Assembly (NCBI RefSeq): GCF_000723885.1
Contig: NZ_CCDG010000070.1
Location: 1 to 64,000, forward strand
DNA length: 64,000 bases
Direction: 5' to 3'
From: Paenibacillus camerounensis
GTDB lineage: Bacteria; Bacillota; Bacilli; Paenibacillales; Paenibacillaceae
Positions 15,527-24,307 of the stretch are shown piece by piece. The notes beneath the pieces were generated by a model. It was not told the DNA's origin, did not search any database, and saw only the letters and a list, made by a program, of their open reading frames with translations. The position numbers were made by a program, and so were the translations under genes. The first letter of the stretch is position 1. Every line of letters begins with the position of its first letter.

Positions 15527-16360
15527 ATGTTTAAGACGACTACCCTGGCTTATTCCTATGACGGCAGCTTTGAAGGGCTGCTGTGCTGTGTGTTCGAGAG
15601 CTACCAGTGGAAGGAAACCCCGCTGGCCATCCATTCAGAAGGCAGCGGACAAGGACTGCTGCTGGAATCCAAATGGATTGAGACCGACAGCATTAAGGCA
15701 GACCGGGTGCTGCGCTCCATTCCGCTGAAGATATCCCGTGAAGCGCAGGAGCTGGTCCGCCTCGGCTTCTGGTCTGCTGCAGCGGACAAAGAGATGCTGC
15801 TGCTGAATTTTCTTTATCTGGGCTTCACCCACGGCAGTGCGGTCATGAACATGCTGGCTGATGATACGGTCTGCGCCCTGAACAAGGCAGTCCGGCTGCT
15901 CCGCCGCGAGGGCCATCACTATCTTGGCTTCGTCCGGTTCAGCGTATACGGCCCTGTCATGGCTGCGGTCATAGAACCGCAGAGCTACATTCTGCCCGTT
16001 ATTGAGGACCATTTCTGCGACAGATTTCAGAGTGAGAGCTTTATGATCTACGACCGCACCCACAGGGTAGCGCTGATCCATCAGCCGGGCCGGCACGCCA
16101 TTGTACCGCTTGATGAATGGGTACCGCCGCAGCCGGATGAGACCGAAGCTGCCTACCGCAGCTTGTGGCAGGGCTTTTATCATGCCATTGGCATCAAGCA
16201 GCGCCGGAACGACCGGCAGCGCGCCTCCATGATGCCGAAGCGCTACTGGAAGCACCTGCCGGAGATGACCGGTATTCCGGCAGTCCGGCCGGTACAGGCT
16301 GTCCGGCAGCAGAAAGCCCCGCGCCGGATGAGGAGCCCGAAGCCGCGTGAACTACAGTAA
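15527..16360 (+). CDS. DUF4130 protein, radical SAM operon partner
   Basis: Protein of 277 residues of the TIGR03915/DUF4130 family. It shows the family opening (TLAYSYDGSFEGLLCCVFESYQ), the central segment YLGFVRFSVYGPVMAAVIEPQ, the DHFCDRF motif and the C-terminal RYWKHLPEM; a basic tail of about 30 residues follows. In other genomes this domain is fused to UdgX-like uracil-DNA-binding proteins, which supports a DNA-repair context; no enzymatic activity is shown by sequence. GGAGG lies 9 bases before the ATG and overlaps the end of the upstream gene. It is the second and last gene of the operon, followed by a hairpin. Confidence 0.87.
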   Translation: MFKTTTLAYSYDGSFEGLLCCVFESYQWKETPLAIHSEGSGQGLLLESKWIETDSIKADRVLRSIPLKISREAQELVRLGFWSAAADKEMLLLNFLYLGFTHGSAVMNMLADDTVCALNKAVRLLRREGHHYLGFVRFSVYGPVMAAVIEPQSYILPVIEDHFCDRFQSESFMIYDRTHRVALIHQPGRHAIVPLDEWVPPQPDETEAAYRSLWQGFYHAIGIKQRRNDRQRASMMPKRYWKHLPEMTGIPAVRPVQAVRQQKAPRRMRSPKPRELQ

Positions 16361-16397
16361 AGAGTGCCTTCCCCGTTCATCAGGGACGGCACTCTTG
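16361..16397 (+). terminator. Terminator of the radical SAM/DUF4130 operon
   Basis: AGAGTGCC and GGCACTCT arms directly after the stop codon, with an inner GTTC/GGGAC partial pairing; the T run is weak (TCTTGTTC). Confidence 0.6.
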
Positions 16398-16461
16398 TTC
16401 GGCTACAGCTCTTTCTGCATCGGGTTCAGCCGGGTTTCGCAGCATATTGTATATGACCTAC

Positions 16462-16489
16462 AAAAGCACCCCGCAGGGTGCTCTTTTTT
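16462..16489. terminator. Bidirectional terminator between operon and aldo/keto reductase
   Basis: GCACCC and GGGTGC arms around CGCA, flanked by AAAA on one side and TCTTTTTT on the other. It serves as a second stop for the plus-strand operon and as the terminator of the minus-strand reductase. Confidence 0.75.
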
Positions 16490-16505
16490 CTGTTATGAAG
16501 CTGAT

Positions 16506-17348
16506 TTACATCTCTTCGTACTCGGCCGGGTTCTGCTCCCAGAGCCGCCCGTCCGGTTTGCTCATGCCTGAGATGATGCTCATCTCAGGCTCTGACAGCT
16601 CAAAATCAAAAATCTCAAGGTTCTCCTTCTGATGCTCTGCCGAGCCGGTCCGCGGGATCGGAACCGCACCCAGCTGGATATGCCAGCGCAGAATCGCCTG
16701 GGTTGGTGTTTTGCCATGGGCAGCCGCAATGGCTGCAATCTGTTCATTCTTCAGCATGCTGTGGCCGCGTCCAAGCGGGCTCCAGGACTCCGTTATTATA
16801 CCGTGCCCGGCATCCTTTGCACGCTGCAGCTCCTGATTGAACAGCGGATGCAGCTCCACCTGATTGATGCTCGGCGCTACGCCGGTTTCTTTTATAATAC
16901 GCTCGTTATGCTCCGGCAGGAAATTGCAGACCCCGATCGAACGGACATGCCCGCGCTTCTTCGCCTCGATCATCGCCTGCCAGGCCTCCACATACTTATC
17001 CGTCTTCGGATTAGGCCAGTGGATCAGGTACAGATCGTAATAATCCAGGCCTGCTCTATATAAGGATTCCTCAATCGTCTCAAGTGCCTCCTTATAGGCA
17101 TGGTGCCGTCCCGGAAGCTTCGAAGTAATCCGCAGCTCTTCTCTCTGCAATCCGCTCTTACGGACAGCTTGTCCGACCGCCCCTTCATTCTCATAATTAA
17201 ATGCCGAGTCAATCAGCCGGTAACCGGCCTCAATGGCTCCGGTCATTGCCTTCACTCCATCTGCGCCTTTCAGAAAGGCCGTACCAAAGCCTATAGCGGG
17301 TATTTTCAGACCGTCATTCAAAACCTTTTCGGGAATATGCTGGTTCAC
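16506..17348 (-). CDS. Aldo/keto reductase
   Basis: NADPH-dependent aldehyde/ketone reductase of the 2,5-diketo-gluconate reductase-like class, 280 residues. Family signatures are visible: N-terminal LKIPAIGFGTAFL, the catalytic Asp/Tyr segment GYRLIDSAFNYENE, the Lys in ITSKLPG and the His in LYLIHWPNP. The C-terminal cofactor segment GAVPIPRTGSAEHQKENL is also present. The start is GTG at 17348 with GGAGGT at 8 bases. It is a single gene, closed by the terminator at 16462-16489. Substrate unknown; general carbonyl detoxification is the usual role in Bacillus relatives. Confidence 0.88.
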   Translation of the reverse strand: MNQHIPEKVLNDGLKIPAIGFGTAFLKGADGVKAMTGAIEAGYRLIDSAFNYENEGAVGQAVRKSGLQREELRITSKLPGRHHAYKEALETIEESLYRAGLDYYDLYLIHWPNPKTDKYVEAWQAMIEAKKRGHVRSIGVCNFLPEHNERIIKETGVAPSINQVELHPLFNQELQRAKDAGHGIITESWSPLGRGHSMLKNEQIAAIAAAHGKTPTQAILRWHIQLGAVPIPRTGSAEHQKENLEIFDFELSEPEMSIISGMSKPDGRLWEQNPAEYEEM

Positions 17349-17470
17349 TTTGTATTACCTCCTTGGCTGGACTGGTTTAACTATAGCAGCGAAATGTTGT
17401 ACACCTTTTTACTATACCCTTCTTTTACCCTCTCACCCGAAAAAAACACTTAGCCAGGCCGGAATACAGA

Positions 17471-17500
17471 AAAAGAGCACCCCTAAAGGTACTCTTTAAC
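17471..17500 (-). terminator. Terminator after the SLH propeller protein gene
   Basis: AAAGAG/CTCTTT arms enclosing CACC/GGT, followed on the minus strand by CTTTTTC. Confidence 0.7.
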
Positions 17501-17551
17501 CGCTTCATGCCTCAGATGCTGTAACTGCTATCAACATCCTCGGCTTGTTCA

Positions 17552-20500
17552 TTATTCGTTGGTGAGCTTCAGTACCTTCATCAGCTGATACAGCAGGACT
17601 GCACTCTCCTGACGCTCTGTTTTCTTGCCTGTCTGGAACTGGAACGGGCTGTCCGCCTGCAGTATTCCGCTGTCCTGTGCGAGCACATAGTATGGCTTCA
17701 CCCATTCAGGCAGATTAGCAGGATACGCTGCTTGAGCAGCTTTTCCCTTAACGCTTGTTCCGCTATATTGTAAAGCATTGACCAGCATAACAACCATCTC
17801 CTGATGGCTGATTTCCTGATTTGGACGGAATGTACCGTCCGTGAAGCCGTTAATCAGTCCTGCATCAACAGCAGCATTTACTTGCACAGCATACCAGGCG
17901 CCGGACTGGACGTCCTTGAAGCTTTTGGATGCCTGCTGCTTCGGCAGAATACCCAAAGCGCGGTTAAGCATTGCGGCAAATTCAGCACGTGTGACAACTG
18001 CCTCCGCCTTGAAGCTGCCATCTCCGTAGCCGTTAATCACATTGCGGTTCGCCAGAGCCAAAATACTGTTTTTATAAGGACTGCTGCTGCTTAAATCTTT
18101 AAATTGCACCTGATTCTGAACAACAGTATATACAGAGTTCCCTTTGCGCTTCATGGTTACCTGCAGAACCCCATCCTTCCATTCCCACGTGGTAGGCACC
18201 GGAACAAAGGCCTGTGTGACCGGATCATAGGTTAATCCGCTGTAAACAGCATTTGTATCCTGGGCAACCTTAAAGCTGATACCATGGCTTACATAAGCGG
18301 AGAATGCGGACAGGATCTGATCCGTACCGCTGCCTGTCAGCTTAACCTCGTAGTCCACGGGGTTACCCAGCACTACAGCGGAAGATCCCTTTAACTGGTT
18401 ATCCAGCTTAACCTTATAATCATTTGCCGCCTGGGCAATTGTGATTACAATCTCTCCTTCTGTCTTACTACTGGAAGACAAAGAATTGACCGGCAGCTGA
18501 AGCTTGCCTGACGCAGATTCCAGGATCAGCACAGCATCTTTTGCACTGCTATTAATACTATCCAGCACACTTGAACCAATCCGGAACTGGGCATGCTGCG
18601 TTACTGCGGTTTCATCAGCCTTGACAGTAATGACCGGATTCTTTTTGAATTCAGCATCAGTCAGAATCTTTGAAATATAAGCAGAAGAGATTTCCGTCAG
18701 TGAAGAACGGGTGCCGTCTGTATTCTCTTGCATTGTAGTCACGAGCTTGGCATCTACCGCAGGCGCAGCGCCAGAACCGCCGGTTGCACCGACATTTCCG
18801 GGGCCGCCCACGTTTCCAGGGCCCCCTACGTTTCCAGGGCCGCCGCCGTTTCCGGGTACGGTTCCTGCTCTGTCGTCAATAATAGCCGGCACAGTAACCA
18901 GAGTACCCATACTCTCAAATCTATTAACGGTCTGACGGGTAATTACAATCTTATCTCCAGGATTGCCGATATTTCCAACAGGAACGGTAATAGTTGAACT
19001 ATTTGGAGCAACGATTCCATAACCATAGTAACGGTACTGCTTTTCATCGTACACACGGATAATATCTCCCGGCATCAGGTTATTCACGACAACCTTATCC
19101 GATTGAATCCAGTATTTATACACACTGATGGACGATGCCGCAATATCCGGCGTTACTTTTTCCAGAAATGCCGCCTTACTGTAGAACGGGGAAACAAAGC
19201 TGTCATTCTCCGTAAAAACACCGATTCCCAGCGCTTCATCAGGTACGGCTATATCGAGGGTAAGGCTATAATTTTTCTGTCCGCTGCTTACTACGGCTAA
19301 AGCTTCTCCTATGGGGCCTTCCGCATCAACAAAGTACAAAGAATATCGTGCGCCAGGCAGTTCTTCTGCTCCTGCAGTCCACTTCACTGTGCCTTTAAAT
19401 ACATTAATTGCCGGATCACTGTCTGTCAGCACTATATCTGACGGGAGATAGCCGGGTGCATCATAGAACGGTACGAGGAGATACATATCCAGCACACGTT
19501 CGCTAACAAAAAGACCGTCGCCTTTAAGAACCGGGAACACCCCTAAGCCTACTGTCCCTTTAGGCACATCACTGAAAGATATATCGTAGATAAATAATGA
19601 ATCGGTTGATAATTCTCTCTCTTTAAGCGCCCAAGATGATTGAAGTTTTTTTCCAGTGCTGTCTACAAAATAAATCGAATACGCTAGAATATCTTCATCG
19701 CTGGCAGCCGGTTTGAAGGACAAGAATCCGCCAATCCGTCCGGCAGCCATATCATCATCTACAAACTCTCCATTCGAGGGCATCAGTGAAGCACTTCTTA
19801 CATTCTGCATTTCTTCAAGACTGTCATACTTATATAATTTACTGTCTGTAGATAAGAAAATAGCCTGGTCATTCCCTACATAAGCTTTGTTGATAGTCAT
19901 AAACAAATCATATGTTTGTGAAAAACTGTCTCTGTCGTAAACTTTAGTTTTGCTGAATACCAGGCTACCGCGCGCATAAATAATATCATCCTGATAAGTT
20001 CCATAAATAATAGAAGGTTTATCCAGGTCATATCTGGAGTATCCGTAATAAAAACTGTTACCATCCATCAGCAACGGATAATATGAACCGAACTGTCCAT
20101 AGCTTTCAAGCAAATCAAAACTCTGGCTGTTGAACTTTTCGAAGCCCATAAAACCCATTCTATAGATAATTTCCCGATCCGGATCGAACGCAAAGCTGCT
20201 ATACGTGGAACTAATATTGGTCTCAACTTCGTATACAGCATCCGAGACAGAGGTGTATACTGCTGAAGTAACACTTATACCGGGACTGAATGAACTTCCG
20301 CTATAAATAATCCGGTTATTATAATCAGGGAATACATTTATCGGATAATGTCTGGTCGTAACCTTGGCAATATCCGTTTCCTGCGGAATACCGTCGTGCA
20401 GATTGACAACATTAATATGATTTTCGCCTTCGAAGATTACATAGAGCTTGTTATCAAATAATTTGATTTGTCTCGGTTTGGAGCCGATGAACATTTTCTT

Positions 20501-21631
20501 TAACACACTCAGGTCCGCTTTGCTGATAACAGCCAGCTCATTGGTTTCTGCAAGAATGGCATAAATATAAGCCGAGCTGTCGTTCGTAATCCAGTCTGTA
20601 ATGGCATAATCACTCTTAAGTAAATTAGCACCTGTTGTAAAAAGGGCTGACTTTTTAGGAGGGATCGAAAGATCTACTCTGGTAATTATTTTGTCCTCAT
20701 AATAACTATTCGCTGTTCCGACAAGATAAGCTCGGCCTTTGGAATCAAGCAAGGCAAACTTAGGTTCATTGGCAAACGGAAGCAGTTGCGTGTAAGAATG
20801 CTTATCGTAAATCCCCTGAATTGTAACAACGTAGGAGTCTGTTATATACAAAACAACCGATTCAAGATGATCGTAACTATTGGCTGACCTCGGATAGCTT
20901 CCAGTGGCTTCAAGAACATTATGTTTATTAAATTGATGTCCGCCAAAATAAACCGATTGTTCATCTAAAAAAATATGCTTAAGCGCTAACGAGGGCCCGC
21001 CTATTTCCATATTGTCATAAGCATCCTGACTAAGGATAGCTCCTGTCTCTGCGTCCATAGCTGTTAATCCGCCATATGAGGAAATCCGGCCCGCGTATAG
21101 CACATTCGCGGACTCATCAATGGCCAGAGCCTCCGCATAATAAGAGAATTCACTGGTTAATATAGCAGATTTCCCGCTAGCCTTGTCATACTTATAAATC
21201 CCATTATCAGTGTCATAATACAGGTATTTAGAGCTGGCAGCGACTGAACTGGGAATCCCGGTTGTAATAATAGTACCCGTAACCTGTTGAGCAGAAAGGT
21301 CTACTGTCTTAATCATAGTCGCTCCGGAAAGGGCAATCTGTAAAAATTGTCCGTCCTTGGCCAGATACGAAGGCCTTGATCCTACATTTAACGTCTTCTC
21401 AATTTTAAAATCACTGAGCCGGATAAAATAGAGATTATTCTCACTGCTTGAGACGGCGTAGATATAGCCTGCCTCTTCATCCATAATCCAGTCCGTTAAG
21501 TCAGCGGGGAGTGAGAGCTCCACAGAGGATGCTGTTGGCTCTGCACTGGCTTGAGGCATAATCACCCCGAGCAGATTAAATACCAAAAGCACTAACAGAA
21601 ATATTACTAGACATTTTTTCCCCGTTTTCAT
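17552..21631 (-). CDS. Large SLH-anchored beta-propeller protein, unknown role
   Basis: Exported protein of 1359 residues. A signal peptide (MKTGKKCLVIFLLVLLVFNLLGVI, cleavage after about 31) is followed by repeating blade-like segments to about residue 620 (LTDWIMDEEAGYIYAVSSS; ITDWITNDSSAYIYAILAE; KKMFIGSKPRQIKLF), resembling YncE-type propellers. Beta-rich segments of about 100 residues each come next (640-900). Then a collagen-like linker of three GGPGNV units (about 925-955) and a further beta-rich region lead to three SLH motifs (about 1150-1359; INGYGDGSFKAEAVVTRAEF, INGFTDGTFRPNQEISHQEM and a divergent third). The SLH block would hold it to the cell-wall polymer. No catalytic residues were recognised. 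AAGGAG precedes the ATG. It is a single gene between terminators. Confidence 0.82.
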   Translation of the reverse strand: MKTGKKCLVIFLLVLLVFNLLGVIMPQASAEPTASSVELSLPADLTDWIMDEEAGYIYAVSSSENNLYFIRLSDFKIEKTLNVGSRPSYLAKDGQFLQIALSGATMIKTVDLSAQQVTGTIITTGIPSSVAASSKYLYYDTDNGIYKYDKASGKSAILTSEFSYYAEALAIDESANVLYAGRISSYGGLTAMDAETGAILSQDAYDNMEIGGPSLALKHIFLDEQSVYFGGHQFNKHNVLEATGSYPRSANSYDHLESVVLYITDSYVVTIQGIYDKHSYTQLLPFANEPKFALLDSKGRAYLVGTANSYYEDKIITRVDLSIPPKKSALFTTGANLLKSDYAITDWITNDSSAYIYAILAETNELAVISKADLSVLKKMFIGSKPRQIKLFDNKLYVIFEGENHINVVNLHDGIPQETDIAKVTTRHYPINVFPDYNNRIIYSGSSFSPGISVTSAVYTSVSDAVYEVETNISSTYSSFAFDPDREIIYRMGFMGFEKFNSQSFDLLESYGQFGSYYPLLMDGNSFYYGYSRYDLDKPSIIYGTYQDDIIYARGSLVFSKTKVYDRDSFSQTYDLFMTINKAYVGNDQAIFLSTDSKLYKYDSLEEMQNVRSASLMPSNGEFVDDDMAAGRIGGFLSFKPAASDEDILAYSIYFVDSTGKKLQSSWALKERELSTDSLFIYDISFSDVPKGTVGLGVFPVLKGDGLFVSERVLDMYLLVPFYDAPGYLPSDIVLTDSDPAINVFKGTVKWTAGAEELPGARYSLYFVDAEGPIGEALAVVSSGQKNYSLTLDIAVPDEALGIGVFTENDSFVSPFYSKAAFLEKVTPDIAASSISVYKYWIQSDKVVVNNLMPGDIIRVYDEKQYRYYGYGIVAPNSSTITVPVGNIGNPGDKIVITRQTVNRFESMGTLVTVPAIIDDRAGTVPGNGGGPGNVGGPGNVGGPGNVGATGGSGAAPAVDAKLVTTMQENTDGTRSSLTEISSAYISKILTDAEFKKNPVITVKADETAVTQHAQFRIGSSVLDSINSSAKDAVLILESASGKLQLPVNSLSSSSKTEGEIVITIAQAANDYKVKLDNQLKGSSAVVLGNPVDYEVKLTGSGTDQILSAFSAYVSHGISFKVAQDTNAVYSGLTYDPVTQAFVPVPTTWEWKDGVLQVTMKRKGNSVYTVVQNQVQFKDLSSSSPYKNSILALANRNVINGYGDGSFKAEAVVTRAEFAAMLNRALGILPKQQASKSFKDVQSGAWYAVQVNAAVDAGLINGFTDGTFRPNQEISHQEMVVMLVNALQYSGTSVKGKAAQAAYPANLPEWVKPYYVLAQDSGILQADSPFQFQTGKKTERQESAVLLYQLMKVLKLTNE
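18780..18850 (-). repeat. 18-bp repeats encoding GGPGNV units
   Basis: Three in-frame copies of an 18-bp unit (plus strand CCCACGTTTCCAGGGCC-like) within the SLH protein gene encode the collagen-like linker. Such units change copy number easily. Confidence 0.6.
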
Positions 21632-21766
21632 AAATCGAGCTCCTTATTGTTGGTTTTTACCAGATTTCATCATACTATGCAGTGGAAATTATTTCTATTA
21701 AACTTTAGGAGATTAGGCCCAATTATGATCAAATATGAACAAACAACAAGTACATAGACAAATATT

Positions 21767-21806
21767 AAAAAGGCAGGGGAGAGGAAGCACGGCACCCTGC
21801 CTTTTA
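21767..21806 (-). terminator. Second terminator downstream of the pectate lyase gene
   Basis: AAAAGGCAGGG and CCCTGCCTTTT arms around 16 bases, with a T run on either strand. It lies between pectate lyase and SLH protein genes. Confidence 0.7.
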
Positions 21807-21866
21807 GTCTATTTTTATAGCATCGCAATATAGATTCCGCAATAGAAATCGCAGCCGCACCATCAG

Positions 21867-21892
21867 AAAAAAGCGGCCCCGAAAGGCCGCTC
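21867..21892 (-). terminator. Terminator immediately after the pectate lyase gene
   Basis: AGCGGCC and GGCCGCT arms with a short loop, followed on the minus strand by TTTTTTC, 8 bases beyond the stop. Confidence 0.85.
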
Positions 21893-21899
21893 TCCCACC

Positions 21900-24002
21900 C
21901 TACTCCAGCTTCATATAATACAAATTCGCCGTACTATCCTTGGTAATCGTATGTGCCCCCGCCGCAAGCGGAATCGTTGCAATCCGGTTGGTGATCGGAT
22001 AGCTTGTTCCGTCTACTTTAATCTGCGTTCCTTCGTCGTTGAACACCAGGGTTAGAGTCGAAGCTTTAGCTGCTGTGAACTGGATGCTGGTTGAGCTCTC
22101 GATTTTCAGACATTGGGTCAGGGTCAGGCCATTGTAAACAACCGTCCCCTTGCTGGTAGAGAGATTACCCTGAATAGTATAGAAGCTGCTCGTTTTTCCG
22201 GATGCCGTAAAGTTATGGACAGACGCTCCCGCAGCCGGGGTGGCTGTCGGAACCGGACTTGAAGTCGGCGCTGGTGTCGCTGTTGGTGCAGGTGTTGCTG
22301 TCGGTGTCGGAGTGGTACCGGAATTGCCACCGACAGAGACAAGCTGAGTAGCATAACCCCGGATTGCCGACATCAGTGCGGCATTGAGCGCATACGAAGG
22401 ATCATCCACTGCATTGTTAAAGGTCCAGCTAAAGTCACCGCCGCCCAGTCGCCCGGCTTTTGCTCTTACATTCTGCTCAACCGCACTTACGCTGTCAACC
22501 GCTGAGGCACTCACTCCCGTATTCACGGACGTATCAAAGTTGTTGTAGGCTGTTCCGCCTTTTAAAGCTTTGAACGAGCTTGGGACACTCTCACTTCTTG
22601 AGGATGCCAGATAAGCATCAAAGGAGGTTGCATTAGCCGCAGCAGTCCCTGTACCGGAGTTGGCATAGATCAGGCTGGCTGCACCCGTTACCTGATTGTT
22701 ATACGCCTTGATCATTCCGCCGTTTTCGCCGGAGAAGGTACCTTCTCCAAGGGCATCCGTGCCCTGAAGGGAGATCATCATCGGATATTTGGCATTGCGG
22801 AAGACGTTGGATTCAACAAAGGCGGAGCCTCCGGTGGTAACACCTACTCCATATTTGGAGATTCCGTCAAAATAGTTGTTATAAATATGAACAGACGCTA
22901 CGCGGATCCGCGGATGGCGGGAATCCGAGTGATCGAACCAGTTATGATGGAAGGTAGCATAGAATTCCGACGGTTCAGTCAGACCGACCAGTGAAGATTT
23001 TCCCGAATCCCAATAATGATTGTAGGAAATGGTGATATAGGAAGAACCGTTCTTGAGGTCGGTCGAGCCGTCACCTTTAGCCTGATCCGCATCCCCGCCT
23101 GCCGCTCCGTAGAAAATATCATTATTATGCACCCACACATTTGCATTTCCGGTATCCATCGATACGCCGTCGTCAGGGAACAGCATCAGCCCCAGGTTTC
23201 TTACTTCTACATTGCCTACATAACGGAGGAGCAGCCCCCAGCCGTATGCATAAGCATCCTTGCCGATTCCTTCGATGGTTATATTCATTTCCGAATAATT
23301 ATTTTTGCCTTTGACCTGCAGATAACCGCTGCTGTTCAGCTGTCCGCTCAGATCCGAAGCCGTTACCTTCCCGATAAGCCGGATGGCCAGCGGAGTTGTA
23401 TCATAACCCTTTTGCCGCAAATTCAAAATCTCACCCAGACCAACGCCGGTCTGCACCGTACCAGAGCTGCTCGTTTTGACAGGAAGGGTTACTGTTTGAG
23501 CGGTCTGCGAGGTAATATAAAGAACCTCCGCGCCAGTTCTCAGCGTTCCGCTCGCGTTATAAGCGCCGGAGCCTGTACCAAAGGGAGAGCTTGGTGAAAA
23601 GGCAAACCCTGACCGGTCATGCGCCGTTACATTCAGCGTGCCTGTTACGCTGTCCGCGGTTCCACCTCCTGACAGTACGGCCACTACCTTCATTACATAG
23701 CTTCCGGCGGCCAGCCCGACTGCATCTGCTCTCCAATAAGAGGCGTATTTGCGGATTAGCTGATTGTCCAGCTGCTGATACTGCGAGTCCGATGCGCTTG
23801 CCTGCTTCACATATACGTTATAACCTGTTGCACCGCTTACCGGCGACCACTCTGCATAAGCCGTTTCATTCCAGCCTCCGCTTCCGGTAATCGATAACCC
23901 TGCCGCATGTACTGTAGGGTTTGTCCAGTTGCCTGCCACCAAAGATAATGCCATTGAAAATAAAAGCAAAATGCCTGTTACCCTTACTATCCTCTTCTTC
24001 AA
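21900..24002 (-). CDS. Secreted pectate lyase, PL1 family, with FnIII and C-terminal module
   Basis: Extracellular polygalacturonate lyase of about 700 residues. The signal peptide (LKKRIVRVTGILLLFSMALSLVAG) leads to an FnIII-type segment (about 35-125; AEWSPVSGATGYNVYV). A PL1 right-handed beta-helix follows (about 160-500) with NITIEGIG, NLGLMLFPDDGVSMD and the PL1 Arg/His block HHNWFDHSDSRHPRIR, where the catalytic Arg sits. After a Thr/Pro-rich linker (about 565-600) comes a C-terminal beta-domain of about 95 residues that may bind carbohydrate. TTG at 24002 is preferred (GGGAGG 7 bases upstream, direct start of the signal peptide); ATG at 24017 is the alternative. A cre-like site lies about 50 bases upstream. 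Confidence 0.88.
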   Translation of the reverse strand: MKKRIVRVTGILLLFSMALSLVAGNWTNPTVHAAGLSITGSGGWNETAYAEWSPVSGATGYNVYVKQASASDSQYQQLDNQLIRKYASYWRADAVGLAAGSYVMKVVAVLSGGGTADSVTGTLNVTAHDRSGFAFSPSSPFGTGSGAYNASGTLRTGAEVLYITSQTAQTVTLPVKTSSSGTVQTGVGLGEILNLRQKGYDTTPLAIRLIGKVTASDLSGQLNSSGYLQVKGKNNYSEMNITIEGIGKDAYAYGWGLLLRYVGNVEVRNLGLMLFPDDGVSMDTGNANVWVHNNDIFYGAAGGDADQAKGDGSTDLKNGSSYITISYNHYWDSGKSSLVGLTEPSEFYATFHHNWFDHSDSRHPRIRVASVHIYNNYFDGISKYGVGVTTGGSAFVESNVFRNAKYPMMISLQGTDALGEGTFSGENGGMIKAYNNQVTGAASLIYANSGTGTAAANATSFDAYLASSRSESVPSSFKALKGGTAYNNFDTSVNTGVSASAVDSVSAVEQNVRAKAGRLGGGDFSWTFNNAVDDPSYALNAALMSAIRGYATQLVSVGGNSGTTPTPTATPAPTATPAPTSSPVPTATPAAGASVHNFTASGKTSSFYTIQGNLSTSKGTVVYNGLTLTQCLKIESSTSIQFTAAKASTLTLVFNDEGTQIKVDGTSYPITNRIATIPLAAGAHTITKDSTANLYYMKLE

Positions 24003-24052
24003 TTCATTCCCTCCCATAAATTAGGTCCTAAAACACCCTCAGCATATCTTCA

Positions 24053-24066
24053 TGTAAGCGGTTACG
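24053..24066. promoter_or_regulatory. CcpA cre-like site upstream of pectate lyase
   Basis: TGTAAGCGGTTACG matches the cre consensus TGNAANCGNWNNCA at 13 of 14 positions and is nearly palindromic. It sits 50-65 bases upstream of the start codon, in a position to block transcription when preferred sugars are present. Confidence 0.6.
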
Positions 24067-24189
24067 AAACAATCATTTACTCATATCGCAAGCTGCAATG
24101 CGGAATTCTGGCTTAATGATTATTTGACAGAGGGATGATCGTTTTCTTCCCTGTTTGCGGACTACGGGCGGGCGGGACCACAGCCAAAT

Positions 24190-24242
24190 AACCCGCAAAG
24201 CGGGCCTGTAACCGGATGCTGACCCGTGTGCTTTGCGGGACC
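24190..24242. repeat. Inverted repeat, role unclear
   Basis: CCCGCAAAGC and GCTTTGCGGG are exact complements separated by about 30 bases, in the gap between pectate lyase and MscS genes. No T run follows on either side, so it is not a typical terminator. Confidence 0.5.
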
Positions 24243-24268
24243 CCAGAACGCATTCATTTTTTATTACC

Positions 24269-24294
24269 AAAAAAAGCAGCCCGTTAAGGCTGCT
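24269..24294 (-). terminator. Terminator after the MscS-type channel gene
   Basis: AGCAGCC and GGCTGCT arms, then TTTTTTGG on the minus strand. It lies 14 bases after the stop. Confidence 0.8.
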
Positions 24295-24307
24295 GTTGGC
24301 TCTTTCG

